A stretch of 64,000 nucleotides of DNA from an uncultured Allomuricauda sp. (GTDB taxonomy: Bacteria > Bacteroidota > Bacteroidia > Flavobacteriales > Flavobacteriaceae): the NCBI RefSeq assembly GCF_947499585.1, contig NZ_CANMOO010000001.1, forward strand, positions 62,001-126,000. The letters run 5' to 3'. The stretch's first letter is position 1. The number at the start of each line of letters is the position of its first letter. The notes below the pieces were generated by a model. The model did no database searches. It saw nothing but the letters and a program-made list of their open reading frames with translations, and had not been told where the DNA came from. The translations under genes were made by a program, and so were the position numbers. This document shows, in pieces, positions 62,371-64,000 of the stretch.

Positions 62371-64000
62371 TCAAAAACTAACCCTGAAGCTAATATTGGG
62401 TGTAAGGCCCAAAGAGATGCTTTCCACGGTTTCAATTTGGTTATCCTCCGTAACTCTATAATATTTGTTTAAGCTATTTTTTCGGTTGGTCATATTAAGG
62501 AGGGAAATTCCAGTAGTGGCCTTTATTCGCTGGTTAATATTAAATTTATAAATAGCGGAAGCATCTACCCTTAGATAATCAGGGAGTCTACTGCTGTTGG
62601 GTGACTCATAATTGATTCTCGCAGGAAAAACAGTGGTATCAAGAGCCAAATCACCTTCTTGGGGTTCCGTAAATGGTTTTCCAGAACGGTAGTTGACCCC
62701 CAAACTTAATTTCAGATTTTCGTAGGAATAAGTACCTGCAAAGGTGATGGTATGCCTAATATCTAGATTATTGGGAAAACTATTAGGGTTTATGGCATTA
62801 AAGTTATAATCATTTTTGTTGTAAGTATAAGTTAGCCATGTGCTGTAGTTAGTTCCTTTTTTGTTGATTAAAAATTCAACTCCTTTAACATCATAACTAC
62901 CAATCTCTCCATTGAATTGATTTTGGTTCTGAAATCCTTGAGTACTGGTGCTTATGCCATCTACTTTTTTGTAAAACCCTTCTACGCCAATGTAGATGCT
63001 GTTCTTATCATAGTTTATTCCCAGAGATCCTTGCTTACTCTTTGTAATGGGCAAAGTATTGTCATCAGATAAAATCCATCTGCGTTTTTCAATACCCAAG
63101 AAATTCTGTTCTAAATCTATAATCTGATTGGTGGTCTGACTCTTAAATTCCCCCAGAACTTCACCCCTTAGATGATTTGCCAACCTAAAATTCAGATTAA
63201 GGCGAGGTTCAACCAAGAACTTTGAAAATGTGCCAAGGTTTTCTATATAGTTAAAACGAACACCTGCTTTACCAATAAATTTATTTTCAGGAGAGCTATA
63301 GCCAATTTCAGTGTGTGGAGCATGAATTCTAATAACTCCCTTTATTTCACTATCAAAAGGTGGTTGCGTAAGGTTGGTGGTATTCGTAATACCTGTTTCA
63401 ATGTACTGATAACCATTGTTCCAGTTGAGGTTCTCCAATAATGAGTAATCTGTATTTAGTTTTATCGCATTTTCCAAAACCTGATTATTCTGAAGTAGAA
63501 GCTGTATTTGATTGCCAAAGAGGTTTTGGGCATCTAAATTATAACGGGAATAATAAATGTTTAAGTTGGAAGAAAGTCTATCCGTCCATTGACTTTGCAG
63601 CTGCCCACCAAAAGATAGATTGGTTTGCTTTAAAACACTATTGGTAGTCTCTAAATCTATAAGATTGGTTTCAATATAATCAAGATTGTTATTGATACTG
63701 ATAAAATTCAACCTTAGTTGGTGCTGGTCATTTACATCATACAAAAGCTTTCCGGTAAAATCGTAAAAAAAGAAATTTTCATCCCTTATAATATCCTCAT
63801 CTACTGCTATGTTATTTTCATTGGTTACTTCACTATCCTGAAAAGCACGATCAAAAAACTTATTATAGGTGGGGGTGTTTAAAAAATCAGTGGTTGATCG
63901 TCTAGCGGAAAATTGTAATCCAATTTTTTCAGTGATAGGGATTTGACCATATACATCCCCACTAATAAAGTTAAACCCAGCACCACCGGTTAAATAATCT
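62371..64000 (-). CDS. TonB-dependent outer-membrane receptor, C-terminal part (5' truncated by window edge)
   Basis: About 542 residues of barrel strands are visible and the frame stays open to base 64000. Typical alternating strands with aromatic girdles include HQLRLNFISINNNLDYIE, LSSNLNIYYSRYNLDAQNL, AGVRFNYIENLGTFSKFLVE and STWLTYTYNKNDYNFNA; near the C-terminus come LRVDASAIYKFNINQRIKAT and the final strand ending NISFRVSF with terminal Phe. The late strands NLDIRHTITFAGTYSYENLK and LSLGVNYRSGKPFTEPQEG match TonB receptors of the carboxypeptidase-regulatory-domain type. The plug and any regulatory domain lie outside the window. Substrate unknown. Confidence 0.9.
   Translation of the reverse strand, partial: DYLTGGAGFNFISGDVYGQIPITEKIGLQFSARRSTTDFLNTPTYNKFFDRAFQDSEVTNENNIAVDEDIIRDENFFFYDFTGKLLYDVNDQHQLRLNFISINNNLDYIETNLIDLETTNSVLKQTNLSFGGQLQSQWTDRLSSNLNIYYSRYNLDAQNLFGNQIQLLLQNNQVLENAIKLNTDYSLLENLNWNNGYQYIETGITNTTNLTQPPFDSEIKGVIRIHAPHTEIGYSSPENKFIGKAGVRFNYIENLGTFSKFLVEPRLNLNFRLANHLRGEVLGEFKSQTTNQIIDLEQNFLGIEKRRWILSDDNTLPITKSKQGSLGINYDKNSIYIGVEGFYKKVDGISTSTQGFQNQNQFNGEIGSYDVKGVEFLINKKGTNYSTWLTYTYNKNDYNFNAINPNSFPNNLDIRHTITFAGTYSYENLKLSLGVNYRSGKPFTEPQEGDLALDTTVFPARINYESPNSSRLPDYLRVDASAIYKFNINQRIKATTGISLLNMTNRKNSLNKYYRVTEDNQIETVESISLGLTPNISFRVSF

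Overview
The window comes from the chromosome of a low-GC member of the Bacteroidota, most likely a marine Flavobacteriaceae of the Maribacter/Zobellia/Arenibacter type. Supporting evidence: a SusC/SusD pair, several lipoproteins with Bacteroidota-style lipoboxes, a DUF5723 outer-membrane protein, TonB-linked proteins, A-rich start regions with little Shine-Dalgarno signal, and promoters of the TTG-N19/20-TAnnTTTG type used by the Bacteroidota primary sigma factor. I see no rRNA, tRNA, CRISPR array, insertion sequence or prophage. The genus is inferred from protein style and gene order only.

Region 1 (1-10.7 kb) starts with the 3' end of a Mur-ligase gene. It continues with mostly minus-strand accessory genes: a hexameric tyrosine-coordinated haem protein (HTHP) downstream of a Crp/Fnr regulator, a membrane protein, a phosphoesterase with an MFS transporter, an SRPBCC protein, RsgA, a zinc-protease-like lipoprotein, a serine hydrolase, a RibD-type reductase, a bile-acid-symporter-family carrier and a DUF1569 protein. 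A decayed gene remnant lies at 7238-7397.

Region 2 (10.7-19.2 kb) holds RadC, a deacetylase-fold protein whose catalytic residues appear to be lost, a YjjG-type HAD nucleotidase, a lipoprotein/DUF5723/secreted-protein set, RarA, a rhomboid protease and RlmB. Region 3 (19.2-30.3 kb) holds a susC-susD-lipoprotein operon that ends at a clear terminator, a large FG-GAP/ASPIC lipoprotein, and an unrelated secreted protein.

Region 4 (30.4-47.6 kb) is the fused str-S10-spc-alpha ribosomal supercluster: rpsL, rpsG, fusA, rpsJ, rplC-D-W-B, rpsS, rplV, rpsC, rplP, rpmC, rpsQ, rplN-X-E, rpsN, rpsH, rplF-R, rpsE, rpmD, rplO, secY, infA, rpmJ, rpsM-K-D, rpoA and rplQ. A good promoter precedes rpsL and a 14-bp terminator follows rplQ. 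Three internal gaps (rpsJ-rplC, rpsK-rpsD, rpoA-rplQ) carry RNA hairpins; the first ends in an intrinsic-terminator structure, so expression is probably adjusted inside the cluster.

Region 5 (47.6-64 kb) carries central metabolism: carA, eno, a starch/glycogen-synthase-like glycosyltransferase, gltA, two adjacent guanidino-modifying enzymes (the second CtlX-like) and argS. It also has a four-gene minus-strand set (MmcQ/YjbR, unknown, DUF1648, SDR-DUF2867) and the C-terminal part of a TonB-dependent receptor running off the right edge. A small hairpin-rich element with mutually exclusive folds (53846-53912) lies upstream of the guanidino-enzyme pair.

The candidates most worth following up are the intra-operon ribosomal RNA elements, the 53.85-kb RNA element, the apparently dead deacetylase and the Crp/Fnr-HTHP pair.
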